Assembly: GCF_015706575.1 (NCBI RefSeq)
Contig: NW_024037048.1
Span: 18,245,512-18,309,511, forward strand
Direction: 5' to 3'
Length of the DNA: 64,000 bases
Source of the DNA: Patiria miniata
Lineage: Eukaryota > Echinodermata > Asteroidea > Valvatida > Asterinidae
In this document: piece after piece, positions 1-10,959 of the stretch
Numbering within the stretch: the stretch's first letter is position 1
Layout: each line of letters opens with the position of its first letter
Made by a program: the position numbers and the translations under genes
The notes under the pieces: generated by a model
Told to the model about the DNA's origin: nothing
The model's input: only the letters and a program-made list of their open reading frames with translations
The model's database searches: none

Positions 1-72
1 TTGCAGAAAGACGAAACTTGATATGAACATGAATCTTAGTGTGAAGATGTGGATATTTTAGTGACGTCGTCA

Positions 73-80
73 TGACGTCA
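73..80. promoter_or_regulatory. CRE/ATF-type palindrome TGACGTCA
   Basis: A perfect TGACGTCA. A second lies at 646-653, about 125 bp before the first minisatellite array. Similar sites precede the other two plus-orientation arrays (39651-39658 and 47646-47653). Motif match only; no function is shown. Confidence 0.3.
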
Positions 81-132
81 TCATACATCAAATTACAAGC
101 ATTTCAGGTCAAAATTTGACAAAATAGTTAGA

Positions 133-296
133 CAGGCGCGGATCCAGAGGGTGGGGAGGGGGGCCGACCCCCCCCCCCCCCTAGCCCCCGCTGTGAAACA
201 TGCACACAAAATATTACCCGTTCGCCTGACAACAATTTGACATATTTTTTTAGGAGCCTGGCCCTCCCCCTGCAAAAATTCCAGGATCCGCCCCTG
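133..296. mobile_element. Small hAT-like MITE with C-rich core
   Basis: The ends are imperfect terminal inverted repeats: the left begins CAGGCGCGGATCCAG and the right ends GGATCCGCCCCTG. CAGGGGCGGATCC-type ends occur on non-autonomous hAT elements in many animals. The interior has a long C run and no coding capacity. The 8-bp flanks do not match well, so no target duplication can be claimed; the family call is from the termini only. Confidence 0.5.
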
Positions 297-774
297 TTTG
301 AGCAATATCTTTTGTCCTAATAAACCAGAGTGTTCATTGTTTTGTGAAGTGGCAGATTGTGCCTTGGGCGATGGACTACAGGACTACAGGGTCATCATCT
401 TTGGATGGAATTTTTATCCACAAAGGTCATCGGATTATACCGCAAAAATTGAACAGACAATGAAAGATGATGAAATAAGCTTTAATTTGAAGGGTGTTTC
501 AAACACCTTGCAGAGTTGTGAGTATTTGTCCTGATCTTTACAAGTGGGGTATTTATCACTGAGGTCCATGGCAGTTTATTTGCCGGTCTGCAGCCATAGA
601 TATTCTTTGAATTACCATAAACGTCTTTGCGACAATTCAGCATTGTGACGTCATCGAACGAAGTTAGTTATAATAGGGAGAATTTGAAACTGAATCGCAT
701 GTTGATTCAAAGACCACAAACACAAAAGGCTACGGTTCAAAAAGGTGTGTTCCAGGCGCAGTTCTATAAGATTT
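297..774. other. Non-coding spacer before minisatellite
   Basis: No gene recognised. Short stretches, including the TGACGTCA surroundings and the phrase CATCAAATTACAA at 87-99, resemble 39330-39850, which also precedes a minisatellite array, so this looks like a diverged copy of the same spacer. A 78-codon open frame at 298-534 has no recognisable domain and is not annotated. Confidence 0.5.
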
Positions 775-3290
775 TTTTAGAAGGGATTATTGAATGAAAA
801 CCATCATGGTTAGGAGGATATTTTTAGAAGGGATAATTGAGAAGACTAACCATCATAGGGAGGAGGATATTGTTTAAGAAGGGATAATTGAGGAGACAAA
901 CCATCATGGCCAGGAGGATTTTTAGAGGGGATTATTAAAATAAAAACAATCATTACTTGGAGGATATTTTTGTAGAAGAGATTATTGAACACACAATCGA
1001 TCTCGGCTTGAAAGATATTGTTTTGAGAAGGGATAATTTAGGAGACTTATCATCACGGCTGGGAGGATATTTTTTTAGAAGGGATTATTGAAATAAAACC
1101 ATCATGGTTAGGATATTTTTTAGACGAGATTTTTTGTACAGACAAACCATCAAGGCTTGGAAGATATTTTTTTTAGATGTGATCATTGAGGAGACTAACC
1201 CTCATGGCTAGGAGGATATTTTTTAGAAGGGCTAAATGAGGAGACTAACCATCATGGCTATACGAGGATATTTTTTAAAGGGATAATTGAGGAGGCTAAT
1301 AATCACGGCTGGGAGGATATTTGTAGAAGGGATTATTGAAATGAAAACCATCATGGATTGGATGATATGTTTTAGAAGGAAGGAATAATTGAGAAGACTA
1401 ATCATCACGGCTAGGAAGATATTTTTGAAGGGATAATGGAGGAGACTAACTATCATTGCTTGGAGGATATTTTTTCAGAAGGGATAATTAAGGAGACTAT
1501 TCATCACGGTTAGGAGGATATTTTATAGAGGGATTATTGAATGAAAACCATCATGGCTCGGAGGATATTTTTTGAAGGGATAATCGAGGAGACTTATCAT
1601 CATGGCTTGTACGATATTTTTAGAAGGGATAATTGAGGAGACTAACCATCATGGCTAGGAGGATATTTTTAGAAGGGATAACCGAGGAGACAAACCATCA
1701 TGGCTAGGAGAATATTTTGAGAAGAGATTTTTGAACACACAATCCATCACGGCTTGGAAGATTTTTTTGAGAAGGGATAATTGAGGAGACTACTCATCAT
1801 GGCTAGGAGCATATTTTTATTTAGAAGGGCTTATTGAAATAAAACCATCACGGCTTGGAGGATATTTTTCAGACGAGATTATTGAACAGACAAACCATCA
1901 CGACTTGGAAGTTAATTTTTAGATGTGATAATTGAGGAGACTAACCATAATTGCTTGGAGGATAATTTCTAGAAGGGATAATTGCGGAGACTCACACTCA
2001 TGACAAGGAGGTATCTTTTTAGAAGGGATTATTGAACATTATTATTATTGATTATATGAACAGACAAACCATCATGGCTTGGATGTTATCTTTTAGATGT
2101 GATAATTGAAGACACTAATCATCATGACTTGGAGGATATTTTTAAGGGGATAATTGAGAAGACTAACCATCATGGCTAGGAGGATATTTTTAGAAGGGTT
2201 AAATGAGGAGACTTATCATCACGGCTAGGAGGATTTTTTTAGAAGGGATTATTGAATGAAAACCAACATGGCATGGAGGATATTTTTTAAAGGGATAATT
2301 AAGGAGACTAACCATCATGGCCAGGAGGATATTGTTTTAGAAGGAATAATTGAGGAGACAAACCATCATGGCTAGGAGGATTTTTTTAGAGGGGATTATT
2401 AAAATAAAAACCATCATGGCTTGGAGGATATGTTTTAGAAGAGATAATTGAGGAAACTAATCATCTGGACTAATCATCTGGATATTTTTTAGATGTGATC
2501 ATTGAGGAGATTAACCATCATTGCTAGGAGGATATTTTTTTTGAAAAGGGATAATTGAGGAGGCTATATAATCACCACGGCTAGGAGGTTTGGTTTTTTA
2601 CAGGGATAATTGAGGTGACTTATCACGGTTAAGAGGATATTTTTTAGAAGGGATTATTGAAATGAAAACCATCATGGCTAGAAGGATATTTTTTAGAAGG
2701 GATAATTGAGGAGACTATCATCCTGGCAAGGAGAATATGTTTTAGATGTGATAATTATTAAGGAGACTAACCATCATGGATAGGAGGATCTTTTCTAAAG
2801 GGATAAATATTGTGGAGACTAATCATCACTGCAAGGAGGATTTTTTTGAAGAGATTATTGAAATGAAAACCATCATGGCTTGGATGATATATTTTAGAAG
2901 GGATAATTGAGGAGACTAATCACCACGGCTAGGAGGATATTTTAGAAGGGAAAATTGAGGAGACTAAACATCATGGCTAGGAGGATTTTTTTAGAAGAAA
3001 TTATTGAACGCACAAACCATCACGGCTTGGAAGCTATTTTTTTTTTAGAGTTGATAATAATTTAGGATAGTAATCATCATGGCTTGGAGGAATTCTTTTT
3101 AGACGAGATTATTGAACAGACAAAGCATCACGGCTTGGAAGATATTTTTAGATGAGATCATTGAGGAGACTAACCATCATGGCTAGGAGGATATTTTTAG
3201 AAGGGATAATTGAGGAGACTATGGCTTGGAGGATATTTTTTTTTAGAAGGGATAATTGAGAAGACTTACCATCATGGCCAGGATTATTTT
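775..3290 (+). repeat. Minisatellite array 1, ~49-bp unit
   Basis: About fifty degenerate head-to-tail units whose core reads GAGACTAACCATCATGGCTA, then GGAGGATATTTTT and AGAAGGGATAATTGAG, about 49 bp in all. Several unit subtypes alternate: GATAATTGAGGAGACTAA, GATTATTGAAATGAAAACC, GATTATTGAACACACAA and GATGTGATCATTGAGG. Unit lengths vary around 47-52 bp, so no reading frame is kept. The last third is collinear with the array at 47.7-48.8 kb, showing that part of it was copied with the neighbouring segmental duplication. Confidence 0.92.
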
Positions 3291-3434
3291 TTTATTGGTA
3301 ATTGAATGACGTTTTCTGGTTTCTAATTTGGACCAAAAAGATTCAATGCATAGAAAAAAAGGAACAGTCTCCTACCAAATCACTTCTCTATTCTGATGCT
3401 TGAATGTAGAAAATGTCAAATAACAGACACTCAC

Positions 3435-3495
3435 CTAAGCACGGTTCTTGAATTCTCTTGCAGAAGCACTCCTCAACACTTGAGCGGATTGCTGG
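3435..3495 (-). other. Candidate small exon of an unidentified minus-strand gene
   Basis: On the minus strand a T-rich tract ending TTTTTTCAG precedes a 61-nt segment that ends at a GTGAGTG donor. The same layout is kept in copy B (48954-49014) and, with more changes, at 37297-37363. In all three the segment starts CCAGCAATC and contains ATTCAAGAAC. Conservation of both splice signals across diverged copies supports a real exon, probably 5' untranslated because no frame is shared. The third copy lies upstream of the minus-strand C1q gene, so these may be 5' exons of C1q-family genes; that link is inference. Confidence 0.4.
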
Positions 3496-4580
3496 CTGAA
3501 AAAATACCAACAAAAATATGAGTCATTAAAAATCCTCTTGGATATAACTTGGAGTCTGGTGGGGAGGCATGGCTGAATTCCACAAGTACAATACGGCCAA
3601 AAAAATTCTGTACAGTGAAAATGTAATTTGGGTTGACTATTTATCTCAAATGCGTTCTCCAAAAAATCAAATCTATCCATGAATTCTACAAAATGCATCC
3701 AGCTATTGAACTTGTATAAAACTGTGTGCATCATCATGATCCAGTGCGTTTGTATCTGCGCCCTCTAGTCTATTCTGACCAGTGACACTTTTATCCTGCA
3801 ATGCTTAAAAGTAACTTGATGAAACCGGAATGGCGCACTGTGAACTATAGCAAAATGCCAGTTGAACAACAAAGTTCAAAGGCACTGAGAATATCCACAA
3901 ATAATAACACAAATAAGACCGGCATTTTGAGATGTCCGGATACCTGTATACGTTCTTCCGTGACCAACTTCCGCATAACTTTTCATTCTGATTGAGTTTG
4001 AGTGATATCCGGAAATAATGTGAGTACATTGCACTAGGATTTCATGTTTGAAAATTTCAACGATAAAGTCAATAGGAAAAAGGGAGGCAAAAAGTAAGAG
4101 TGTGCTTGATCGTGCCAAAAATATTGGCCAGGTTATAAAGAGTCCAGATTTTGCGAGCCTTGTTTTTTGAAACCGAAAATGTAAAACACCGATTTGTAGT
4201 TCCTCTGAAATATTATTTTGAATGATCAATACATCTTTACTGTTCTGAATCACAGCAGGGAACTTGATGTTTAATACTTGCGAAAAGCTGCGGTCAGAAA
4301 ACAGTCCAACCTAAAAGTCGAACCTAAATAAAAAAAGTCCATAAATGTGACTTCGTAGTTTATTATCCATATCGACAAGAATCCAAATGATTTTTGTCCA
4401 AGAAGTAAAGAAACCAGTAAGTATTTGGATAATTTGTTTTTGAGAGTGCACAATGGAAGTAGTAGCGGAAATATTGCCAGACAGGAATTCCTCATTTTAT
4501 TGCCTTGAAATTTGACCTCACAAAACCGTGGTCTGCATTCGCACCAACTGTTTACATTAAGAGCTGAAATAAAATAGCTC

Positions 4581-4696
4581 GATAATTTACAAAAGTGTTT
4601 GAAATTAACTCTTTCAAACGGGCTTTGATTAGTGCATGTTATGCACAAACAAAGCCCGTCTGAACAAGTTAATTTCAAACACATTTGTAAATCATC
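4581..4696. repeat. Hairpin (inverted repeat, ~48-bp arms)
   Basis: The left arm GATAATTTACAAAAGTGTTT is mirrored by a right arm ending AAACACATTTGTAAATCATC, with a ~20-bp centre around TGCATGTTATGCACA. The matching hairpin in copy B is at 50103-50214. Possibly a foldback element; no flanking duplication seen. Confidence 0.7.
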
Positions 4697-5027
4697 GCAA
4701 TACTTTATCAACTCCAAAGTGGTCGTTGGGAAAAGGCACAACTTCTGGATCGGAATTAGCGCGCTGGCTTTGCTGCTAGCAAACGTGTATCAGAGTCATA
4801 GTAAAAAGAAATTGAACATTTGTTCATAAAAAAAATTCAGTCCTCAAGCTACCACATTTCAAAAACACACAAAGACGAGGAAATATTAAGCCTACTACCG
4901 AGCTCGTTGTTTGGAGAATCATTGAATCAGCAACATTCAACAAAATCTGAATCCCGCATTGATTCAAACACATTGTGCAAAAACAACACATTTCTTCAGA
5001 GGAAAAATGATTGTTTCAAACACTCAC

Positions 5028-5095
5028 CGAGCAAAATCTTGTTCTTGCAGTCAGTTCTCTCTCTGGTTGTCGTCCGAAGGTGACCTGTGGTTGAT
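5028..5095 (-). other. Candidate first (non-coding) exon, copy A
   Basis: On the minus strand the segment downstream of a TATA-like box (5121-5129) runs to a good donor, CG|GTGAGTG, whose first intron base is 5027. The same arrangement is kept in copy B (50560 to about 50627). The transcription start near 5095 is inferred from the usual ~25-30 nt spacing from the TATA-like box. It would splice naturally to the exon at 3435-3495. No coding exon follows on the minus strand in 1-3400, which is all minisatellite, so the gene body is missing or outside the window. Confidence 0.35.
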
Positions 5096-5120
5096 GTGAA
5101 GGGTGGACGGCCCCACATGT

Positions 5121-5129
5121 CTTAAATAG
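5121..5129 (-). promoter_or_regulatory. TATA-like box, copy A
   Basis: The minus strand reads CTATTTAAG, and CCAAT-type motifs (minus-strand CCACCAATC) lie further upstream near 5450. The identical box is at 50653-50661 in copy B. Position and orientation fit the candidate exon at 5028-5095. Confidence 0.35.
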
Positions 5130-5159
5130 TGCCATCGATTTCCTGAGCAGTGACTAAAA

Positions 5160-5530
5160 ACTCGGACCCTGGATTGTGATTGCATGGCTCCTGTGCGCTG
5201 TCAATCACACATCACCGACTCGCTTCATATTAATGATATGAAAGCAATGTTTATGTCGTTGAGGCTATAAAGTCACCATAAAAAAAACTTGTCACCGACA
5301 TTGAAATGGCCGCTTCTTATTGGTGGATATTGTATGGATGTCGGTGACACATCCAATCATGGAATTCATGATTGACACACACAACCTGTCAGTCACAGAC
5401 CACTCACTTGTGGTCACCGACTTGTCGTCACCGACTTGTCACCGACAAACTGTGATTGGTGGATAGACAAGTGACGTATGCACTGGCCGTGATTCATTCA
5501 ATGTACAGTTGGCGCTTCAGTCTATTAAAT
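5160..5530. other. Region with repeated TCACCGACTTGTCACCGAC motifs
   Basis: No gene. Direct and inverted copies of CACCGAC/GTCGGTG cluster here, with a CCAAT-type motif and GATTGGTGG. It lies immediately upstream, in the minus sense, of the TATA-like box, so it may be promoter-proximal. The same array is in copy B at 50740-51030. Confidence 0.35.
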
Positions 5531-6785
5531 TGTGTGAATACATTTTGGAGTATATGAGGAATTAAATCGTACTCAAGCCAGCGGAGAAACTTGGGTTTAA
5601 CTTGGGTTAGGGCACCCGGGGTGCGTTATTTGTTTCAAAGGCTGCACTAAATGCAAAATAAACGTATTATTACAACAGTTAATGTTTTAATTCAGGTTTT
5701 CAAAATGGGGCGGGGGAGGGCTGGGGCCGGCTTCCACAGGGGGTGGGGTATATGCCCCGTGTCCCCGTAGTTATGCCCCTGAGGTAGGCTTTGCTCCTTG
5801 ATTGGGACTTTCTGGAAATAAAATACAGTTAAATAAACTGCCATGAACTTTACGCATCATATACGGCCCGTGTATAATCGTGGCCTTCTAAATGTGGAAA
5901 AGGTTTTTACACTTGAATATCTCCCAGTTCGAATAATCATTTCGAGAAACGTGAGAATGCATGACCGGTGATGATGGACCTAAAAATCAAACGCTCACTA
6001 CCTAAAGTAATGACACAGTTCCAAAATAGCATATAAAGTGATTTAAGATCCCCCCCCCATATCACCGGGAAAGGCTTGTATGGAACGACCAGACTTCCTA
6101 CATTTGCTAGTTCGTGGCCTCCGCATAACGCGTACGATTCACCCTGAACTAGCCCTGGTGATATCCGGTCAAATCACACCAGAGTTTGCCATTCTGTATT
6201 GCGAACCACCTCGATTGATAATAATCTCTGAAGCAATAACGTAGCGACGATGGGGGTGGGGTGGGACAGTTGAACGACCACATGCCCCCCTTCCCCCTCC
6301 CCTCCCCCATACAAGTGGGACCATACCATACAAGTAAATGACAAAGCCACTTGTCTGATTAGTGGCCTTACATGGCTTTGTTCCGAACCGGGCACGAAGC
6401 CTATGTTTACAAAACGACCGAAAGTCACCGAGGTCATGAGACATACCGGGGTTTCCCAAACTCCGGCTTCGTTCCGTAAACCGGTTTCGGGCATGGGGTT
6501 TGCAATAGAGCTGGATCCGGTATTGGAATGAAGCTGGGATTTTCAAAACCTCGCTTGCAGCTCACTTGACTTATGTCTAGTCTCCGTTCCGAACGCCTCG
6601 CTGTTTCGCCACTAGGTTAACTACCGGCGCTAATCAGGGTGACCTTGTGGAAAGGCTACAGTTACTCCTCTTGACCAGCAGCGGCAATCTCTTGTTAATA
6701 TTTGCGGAACCATCAACTTTGAAAGTTGGAAAAGCAGGGGTGGAGGGGGTTGGGCTAGACGCTACCTGACTATTGAGGGCACTGT

Positions 6786-7898
6786 TTCAAAATGCGTGTA
6801 TACATACCCGCGTACGTATGAATACTTGAAATATAAGATTTCGTTACATTACTTTTATTATTTGACGGTTCCTCTCCAAATTCAACAGATTTTTGTGATT
6901 TGTCACATTTAATCAACATACGAAATGTCGATTCCATGCAACAGATATTTCCTGAGTTATTTTTTGAAGCCCAGTGTGTTGTTTTTGTGTCATGAAAGTT
7001 GACTCGAAATCGCCGTTTAGTTTTCGTGCTTAACATTTTTGGGGTATATTAATTTACGTTTTAATGATTTCTCTCCAAATTTGAACCGGTTGTGTAACAT
7101 ATAACGTCCAATCAGGAGGTATAATTTCACTCCAATATATCAATGTTTTTTAGTTATTGTCTCCACAAACAGGGTATTGTTTTTATTCCATGAAGGTTGA
7201 CTCAAATTCGCCTTGTGTTTTTTTCGCGTTCACACGCCACATTGTCTTTGTTATATTTTTATTATTGGGGAACGATTCATATCCAAATTCGAGAGATTTG
7301 ATCGATATATCACGTTAAATCACTATGGAATATTTCAATGCAATGCATCAAACATTTCTTGAGTAATCATCTCCACAACGAGTAGGTTTTGTTTTTGTTC
7401 CATGAACGTTGACTTAAACGCGTCTTCTATTTTTCGTGCTTAACTCACTTATTCTTTGGTTATATTTTTTCATGGATTAATAATTGCTCTCCATATTCAA
7501 CGTCTTTGGGTATTTCTAGAGTTATTGTTTGTAAACCGAGTGTGTTGTTTTTGTGTCACGAACGTTGACTTCAGTTAGGTGTCTCGTGTTGACCAAAAAA
7601 TATTTACGGTGCACCGCGGTGGTGACCTCTTTTTGTGAAGCGCGCCCTCTTTTGAAAGAAAATTAAAGCTGACTTAATGAGACAGTTTTTCTCCGTTTTA
7701 ACACAACGCATTTTTTTGCTACATTTTTTTTATTACTAGACAATTCCTCTTCATTTTTCACAGATTTGTGTAATCTGTAACATTTAATCAATTAACGAAA
7801 TCTCAATTCCATGCAACATGTATTTCTTGAGTTATCTTCCGGAAACCGAGCGTGTTGTTTTTTGTCATCAAATAAGTTCACTCAAATCGCACTACATT
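6786..7898. repeat. Diverged ~200-bp tandem repeats
   Basis: A recurring block around TTGTTTTTGTGTCATGAA followed by GTTGACT appears near 6973, 7172, 7382, 7541 and 7850, each preceded by TTGAGTTAT-like sequence and followed by TTTTCGTGCTTAAC-like sequence. Spacing is about 160-310 bp because of indels. No coding content recognised. Related fragments (AGCGCGCCCTCTT near 7640 and 10690) tie it to 9.4-10.9 kb. Confidence 0.6.
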
Positions 7899-7906
7899 TT
7901 CGGGAT

Positions 7907-7956
7907 CAGTGTTGTAGGTCTCGAGACCGGTCTCGGTCTCGAGACCACTTTTTGCT

Positions 7957-7989
<33 letters not shown>

Positions 7990-9375
7990 AGCTGTGGTCT
8001 CGGTCTTGGTCTCGGTCTCGGTCCCCTTTGGTCTCGATATTTTGGCCGGTCTCGGGTCGAGACCGGCAATATGTAGCTTTTACAGCTCGATCGATTACTT
8101 TGTGTTCACTTCGTTCAGTACCGTTGTTAGTTAAAACATTTGCCAGCCCGTAGATCGATCAAGCTTGTTATATATCGTGGTCGGTTTGCCGGACTCGACT
8201 GCACGTTGGAAAGTCCCCAAAGTACATGTAAAGCTGCAGCAGTATACCAGTCACTGAACGATTTGGAGCAAGTTCGGCATTTATCTGTTGAGTCGGACAC
8301 ATAAAGCAAAGTATGAACTTGTAACATTTTATGCAATAAGGGTCAACCATTTTCGGGGATTGTGTAGTTTAGCCCACCCCTGTGGGCGTAATCACTTGCA
8401 TTTTGTATTCTAATAATAAATGAGGTGCTTCAAATTAGTTATATTTTCGACCCCTCACAATGTTCTCTTTAATTTGGGACAGTATTTTGAAGAAAAAGTA
8501 TTTTTTTCTACCTGATTTTCCAGCATTGAACTCACACACTCTTACCAGTTACCACTCACTATTGCCATGAGAGTGTATGATGAGACCCATTTTCTGGCTG
8601 CTCATTTTGAAGTACCCCATTATTCCTCAAAAATTAAAATCCCGTTCAGAAAAAAAAATTAAAATCCATATCTGGCACATTCTGGCTACCACCTCGCAAC
8701 TTGTGGGTCTACATGTACAAGTCCACATTCTATGACAGAAATTTAAAAATTAATTCAACATTTTCTAGCTCCCATTTTTTTAAAATCAAGTACACAAGTC
8801 TTGTTAGAAGTAACATGTAAGTCCAATATTTATTGAAGGAAAAAAGAGGCATGTAAGTCCTATATTTATTTTAGGAAAAAAGAGGCACAATGTAAAATTA
8901 AAATTGCATCTTTAAATATCCGTTAGAAGTCATAGCTGAAACCAAGGGGTGACTGTGGAGTTTAGGATCCGAGTTCCTATAACAGATGAAACATCTACCT
9001 TTAACTTTTTTCTTTTGTCACGATTGGGTGCAGACAACATGTCAAAGCCCATATTTCTTAAGTGTAACTACTTTTTGCTCAAGTAAGGTGTCATGTATCA
9101 ATTTGTCAACACTGCCACTGGTCAACATTTTGGTCTGTATTCTTTGTGAATAGAAGGGTTACATTTTTCAACTATAATAACGTGTCTTGTTTTGTTTATT
9201 TCGACTATTGTTATTTATTATCAGCGGTCTCGGTCTCGGTCTCGGTCTCGGACCACATTGGTCTCGGTCTCGGTCCGCCTTGAAGGGGCTGGTCTCGGTC
9301 TCGGTCTCGGTCTCGAATCTTCAGGTCTCGGTCTTGGTCTCGGTCTCGGACTATCCGGTCTCGACTACAACACTG
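7907..9375. mobile_element. Non-autonomous hAT transposon with GAGACC subterminal repeats
   Basis: The left end is CAGTGTTGTAGGTCTCGAGA and the right end is its inverted counterpart, finishing CTACAACACTG. The 8 bp on each side are identical: TTCGGGAT at 7899-7906 and 9376-9383. CAGTGTTG-type ends plus an 8-bp duplication define the hAT superfamily. Inside each end are many tandem GGTCTC/GAGACC hexamers (about 7915-8070 and 9220-9370), a known hAT subterminal layout. The ~1.1-kb middle has no transposase-like frame, so the element depends on a transposase elsewhere. The exact 8-bp duplication suggests a fairly recent insertion into the tandem-repeat region. Confidence 0.9.
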
Positions 9376-9383
9376 TTCGGGAT

Positions 9384-10900
9384 ATATTATTTTTTTTAAC
9401 TACTCCTCTATCAATTAAAAGTGTGGTGTTGTCTGTGATGACCAATCAGAAGATATAGTTTCACTCCAAAACAACACATTATTTTCTCTAAATATTTAAC
9501 AGGCAGATGTTGCAAGTCAAACTTTACATCTAGTCAAAATTTCAATCCCATAAAATAACTAGTTTTTGAGCAATCGTGTGACGTAGATGTCACACGATTT
9601 TCTGGAGGCCGTGACTTCACTTTGGATGGGCTTTGTCCGTGTTACTGAAATTATATTGCCGCCGATAATCTGTGTGTCTTCTCTCGATATTTATCATGCT
9701 TGTGTTGACTGTCATGCCCAACCTCTATAGGAAAAATTCAAATGCAATATAACCAATATTTTTGAGTTATCGTGTGACATAATGTGTGATTGTGTTTCTG
9801 TTTAATAATATGGTTGATATTCTGGACAGTGACTTCAATTGGGAATGCAGTTTTGCCGGTGTTACAAAAAAAACGATAATCTCTTTTTTGTCTGTCAGTA
9901 TTTAACAGGCTTGCGGTGCCAGTCATGCTTAACGTACAACTATATAGTATTGAGTAAAAAAGTGATTTGTACAAAATTCATAGAACAAGAAAGAAAATGA
10001 GATCGAAACATGTTAGTGTTTTAAACGTGAAAAATGTTATCCACATGAAGCAACTTTCATGGCAAAAAAGTCACAACTCCTTTTCGAGAGAAGAAGAAAT
10101 TCCCAAGAGGTTCCTTTGTTTCCTTTTTTTCAAGGGCATGTTACCCAAACTCTTTCTAACTACTCTTTGCTTTCTGATTGTCTCGCACAGAGACTGCTGT
10201 ACCCAGCGGTTTAATCTTTCAATAGAGGGCGCACCACATGCACAGTGGTCGCTACTGCTAACACGCAGAGTCAACACGAACTGGTATTGAATAAAAAGAA
10301 GACACTCATGGTTCGGGCAATATCTCTTGTAATACTGAACGTATTAACTCAGTATTTCGTTGAGTAATCGTTCATAATGGGTTACGATCGCCAGTACAAT
10401 TTCTAGTGAATTTGTCAAAGAACAAAAAAAATGTGAGCGAAACAACTTAGTGTGTTAAACCTGAAAAATACATTCGAATGAACATCATCGTAAATGACAG
10501 ATAATACTATATGGTTCGGTTGAAAAGTCACAATTTGCAAATTGTATTTCAGTGAAATTCCGACCAATAATTCGTCATAATGTATCACATTCAGGAGTAT
10601 ATTTTCATGGGAATTCGTTGAACAAGAACGAAAACGAGATCGAAACGAGATAGTGGACTGAAGTCGGTGCGCGGTGAGCGGTGTTTGTTTAGCGCGCCCT
10701 CTTATGGAAGAAATTGATGCATGACGATAAAATAACACGGAGTGTCCTCACAATGCTAATTCCTTCAATTGTTTTACATTCATTCGTTGGCGGTTCCTGT
10801 CAATTTTCAAGATGCTCTTGTCAAATATCATGGCAAAATATAAGAGGAAATTTCATTTTTATGCAATGTGTTTATCTTGAGTTAATACAATAACTGTGTT
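9384..10900. repeat. Diverged repetitive region, no gene
   Basis: Continues the family seen at 6.8-7.9 kb after the hAT insertion: ACCAATCAGAAGATATAGTTTCACTCC near 9440 matches a block near 7110, and AGCGCGCCCTCTTATGGAAG near 10690 matches one near 7640. Includes a short perfect hairpin at 9574-9594 (TCGTGTGACGTAGATGTCACACGA type). Open frames here carry no recognisable domain. Confidence 0.5.
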
Positions 10901-10959
10901 TACACTGTTGAGGCAGAGAAAACGACATTTTTTATTCTCAATTTTCTACCTTGTTTGTC

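Larger units (their letters stand above)
3300..6785. repeat. Segmental duplication 2, copy A
   Basis: Nearly base-for-base similar to 48830-52955, including small details such as the C-rich stretch near 5700-5770 and the CTAGTCTCCGTTC region near 6580. Similarity begins inside the preceding minisatellite (about 2640 here, about 48020 there) and stops near 6785. The copy holds two candidate minus-strand exons and their TATA-like promoter, a hairpin at 4581-4696 and no recognisable protein domain. Copy B differs by a 603-bp inverted-repeat element (52114-52716) and a ~90-bp insertion near 52865. A partial, more diverged third copy is at 37270-39150. Confidence 0.9.

Noticed and set aside
1232-1456. 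Open frames inside the minisatellite arrays (also 40221-40409, 47689-47946)
   Set aside because: The unit is ~49 bp with varying length, so no frame is kept across units; the peptides are by-products.
4271-4741. 156-codon minus-strand frame and overlapping plus-strand frames
   Set aside because: Overlaps a hairpin and is not maintained as one frame in copies B and C.
5690-5780. hAT-type terminus CAGGGGCATAACTACGG (minus strand) as a complete element
   Set aside because: Only one end is convincing and the same fragment lies in copy B; too little to define an element.
6169-6546. 125-codon minus-strand frame, partly conserved in copy B (51676-51987)
   Set aside because: Conservation is explained by the segmental duplication; indels between copies change the frame and no motif is recognisable.
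7811-8153. Frames rich in RS/SR, VS or GL dipeptides (also 9187-9458)
   Set aside because: Produced by GAGACC/GGTCTC hexamers of the hAT element in every frame; not an RS-domain protein.
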